Positions 62,612-64,000 of a stretch of 64,000 nt of DNA are shown one piece after another (position 1 is the first letter of the stretch; every line of letters begins with the position of its first letter). The stretch is from Paenibacillus xylanilyticus (GTDB lineage Bacteria; Bacillota; Bacilli; Paenibacillales; Paenibacillaceae). The stretch is taken from contig NZ_CP044310.1 in NCBI RefSeq assembly GCF_009664365.1, forward strand, positions 3,545,001 to 3,609,000. Reading direction: 5' to 3'. The notes beneath the pieces are model-generated. The model worked only from the letters and a program-made list of their open reading frames with translations, did no database searches and was not told where the DNA came from. Made by a program: the position numbers and the translations under genes.

Positions 62612-63685
62612 ATGATTGATTTGAAAACCTATGGATATACAGAGATAGATGCAGTGCAAGGCGGGTTATTGCCCGGCAGGGTGACAGAGCTTAGGCGCGA
62701 GCGCTTCACGGTCATGACCGAGCGCGGGGAAGTAACAGCGGTTCTTAAAGGAACCTTTTATCACGGCGCGGCAACACGTGTGGACTTTCCATGCGTCGGG
62801 GATTTTGTCTTGCTGCACTACAACGAGAGCGGAGACTCGCTCATCGCTACAGTACTGCCCCGCCGCTCCAAATTCTCACGCGCGGATTACTCCGGTCATG
62901 CCACGGGTTATACCAAAACCGTGTTGGAACAGGTCGTTGCAACCAACTTTGACTATGTGTTTATCCTTTCATCGCTGAATGGAGATTTCAACGTTTCCCG
63001 CATCATGCGGTACCTGACACAAGCCAGGCAGAGCGGCGGTCAGCCGGTCATCATTCTGACCAAGGCTGATCTCGCCCCAGATTATACTATCCCACTCTCC
63101 GAAGTCACAGAAAGTATTCCTGGTGTGCCGGTTCACGCAATCTGCAGTCATTCAGCCATGGGACTGAATGAACTCAATGCCTATTTCATGCCTGGCAAAA
63201 CAATTGTCTTTCTCGGTATGTCTGGCGTTGGTAAATCGTCTCTCCTCAATGCATTAATGGAACAGAACGTAATGAAGGTGCAGGAGATCCGGGAGGTCGA
63301 CAGCCGGGGGCGGCATACAACAACCCATCGTCAGCTGTTCATGCTTCCCTCCGGAAGTATGGTCATCGACACCCCGGGTATGCGGGAGCTTGGTCTTTTT
63401 GATGCCGATGAAGGCTTACGCACAAGTTTTACCGATGTGGAGGCATGGTTCCCTCAATGCCGATTCGCGGATTGCCGCCATCAGACCGAGCCCGGTTGTG
63501 CTGTTCTTACCGCGATTGCCGACGGTTCGTTGTCTCGTGAGCGGTGGGAACATTATCTCGCCCAACTCCATGAGAACAGGTATGTCCAGGATAAAACGAG
63601 TTACCTCATGAACAAGAGGGCGAGAAGCAAAACGCTCGCCATGTATAGCAAGAACATGAAAAAAAACGGGGGTAAGAAGATATGA
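62612..63685 (+). CDS. rsgA: RsgA-type ribosome GTPase, probable second copy
   Basis: A 357-residue circularly permuted GTPase. An OB-fold lies before residue 90; the GTPase motifs follow in permuted order: TKAD (150-153), GMSGVGKSS (202-210) and DTPGM (253-257). A zinc site at 283-296 has Cys283, Cys288, His290 and Cys296. RsgA acts late in 30S subunit assembly. It is about 60 residues longer than the housekeeping Bacillus protein and is not in the prkC-rpe cluster, so it is probably a paralogue with a conditional role. Its long attenuator leader and overlap with a phosphotransferase gene suggest antibiotic or ribosome-stress induction. Confidence 0.9.
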   Translation: MIDLKTYGYTEIDAVQGGLLPGRVTELRRERFTVMTERGEVTAVLKGTFYHGAATRVDFPCVGDFVLLHYNESGDSLIATVLPRRSKFSRADYSGHATGYTKTVLEQVVATNFDYVFILSSLNGDFNVSRIMRYLTQARQSGGQPVIILTKADLAPDYTIPLSEVTESIPGVPVHAICSHSAMGLNELNAYFMPGKTIVFLGMSGVGKSSLLNALMEQNVMKVQEIREVDSRGRHTTTHRQLFMLPSGSMVIDTPGMRELGLFDADEGLRTSFTDVEAWFPQCRFADCRHQTEPGCAVLTAIADGSLSRERWEHYLAQLHENRYVQDKTSYLMNKRARSKTLAMYSKNMKKNGGKKI

Positions 63686-64000
63686 ATATCAAATCCGAAA
63701 CGCTGAACGCTGTCTTACACAGAATATTTGAGAGAGAGATCATCTCGGCCGATTACCAAACCACCCCTCTACATGGCGGTACAGTGGGAAATGTAAACTT
63801 GGTGACGGGGGTTGCCGAAACATCCGAGAGCGAAAAATTGTCATACCGCATCGTGCTAAAAATTCAGAAGCAATGGAATCGTTACAATGATCCAGGCTCA
63901 TGGCGCCGGGAATATGACCTCTATGCATCTGAATTGGGTGAAACCTTCTCCAATGCCTTGCGCTGGCCAACATGTTATTACGCCGAGATGAATACCGAAG
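63681..64000 (+). CDS. Aminoglycoside phosphotransferase-like protein (partial)
   Basis: About 106 N-terminal residues; the gene runs off the right edge. The first 100 residues look like the N-lobe of an APH/choline-kinase-like enzyme: a glycine-containing loop (LHGGTVGNVNLVTG), a lysine in YRIVLKIQKQWNRYNDPGSW and the following glutamate in REYDLYASEL. The catalytic HGD motif would be beyond the window. Its ATG overlaps the rsgA2 stop codon, so translation is coupled. Substrate unknown; a small molecule or antibiotic is likely. Confidence 0.75.

Noticed and set aside
1..64000. CRISPR arrays, transposases, attachment sites, tRNA or rRNA genes
   Set aside because: I scanned for regularly spaced repeats, transposase-like proteins and RNA genes and found none.

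Overview
The window looks like chromosomal DNA of a Paenibacillus-type soil Firmicute. The support is the density of AraC, PucR and GntR regulators, CUT1 sugar importers with LplB/YtcP-type permeases and YesM/YesN two-component systems, a glucuronoxylanase very close to Bacillus XynC, a YjcZ-type sporulation mini-protein, and many intrinsic terminators. GC content is moderate. I see no rRNA, tRNA, CRISPR array, IS element or phage gene. Genus is inferred, not proven.

Layout. 1-2906: end of a sugar-uptake locus (truncated permease and a membrane-bound AraC regulator). 3227-3932: a Nudix hydrolase behind a leader peptide and attenuator. 4026-10611: PucR regulator followed by a TauT/NitT-type ABC importer, an AtzG-like mini-protein, an AtzE-like amidase and a RidA protein. 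10760-13776: DUF3237 protein, ABC exporter and an unrecognised protein. 13914-28627: hemicellulose region with GH30 glucuronoxylanase, two GH43 enzymes, the lower oxidative pentose (Weimberg) pathway (xylonate dehydratase, FAH-family dehydratase, semialdehyde dehydrogenase), two AraC regulators and a CUT1 importer. 29049-35922: GntR-led operon with a CUT1 importer, two amidohydrolases (one allantoinase-like) and a short PucR-type HTH protein.

36288-50113 is accessory: a rifampin phosphotransferase (rph) with a complex promoter region, a YjcZ mini-protein, a TetR/DUF4188 pair with a clear operator, a phosphatase, an NTR-like membrane-anchored protein, two GNATs, an isochorismatase-family hydrolase, a PadR/CPBP pair, a chemoreceptor and an aldo/keto reductase. 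50419-61133 is an alpha-glucoside locus: YesM/YesN two-component system, lipoprotein, two permeases and two GH13 glucosidases. 61225-64000 holds an unrecognised 49-residue gene, a methyltransferase, and an RsgA paralogue coupled to an aminoglycoside-phosphotransferase-like gene.

The most interesting signals are two separate leader-peptide attenuators. Before the Nudix gene, a 16-residue leader ending RHHHGER overlaps one arm of mutually exclusive RNA stems and a terminator. Before rsgA2-aph, a 10-residue leader has a Shine-Dalgarno region that can pair over 9 bp with the 5' arm of an antiterminator, followed by two tandem terminators. Together with rph they suggest genes switched by ribosome-targeting or other antibiotics. 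These structures were found by eye and not folded computationally.
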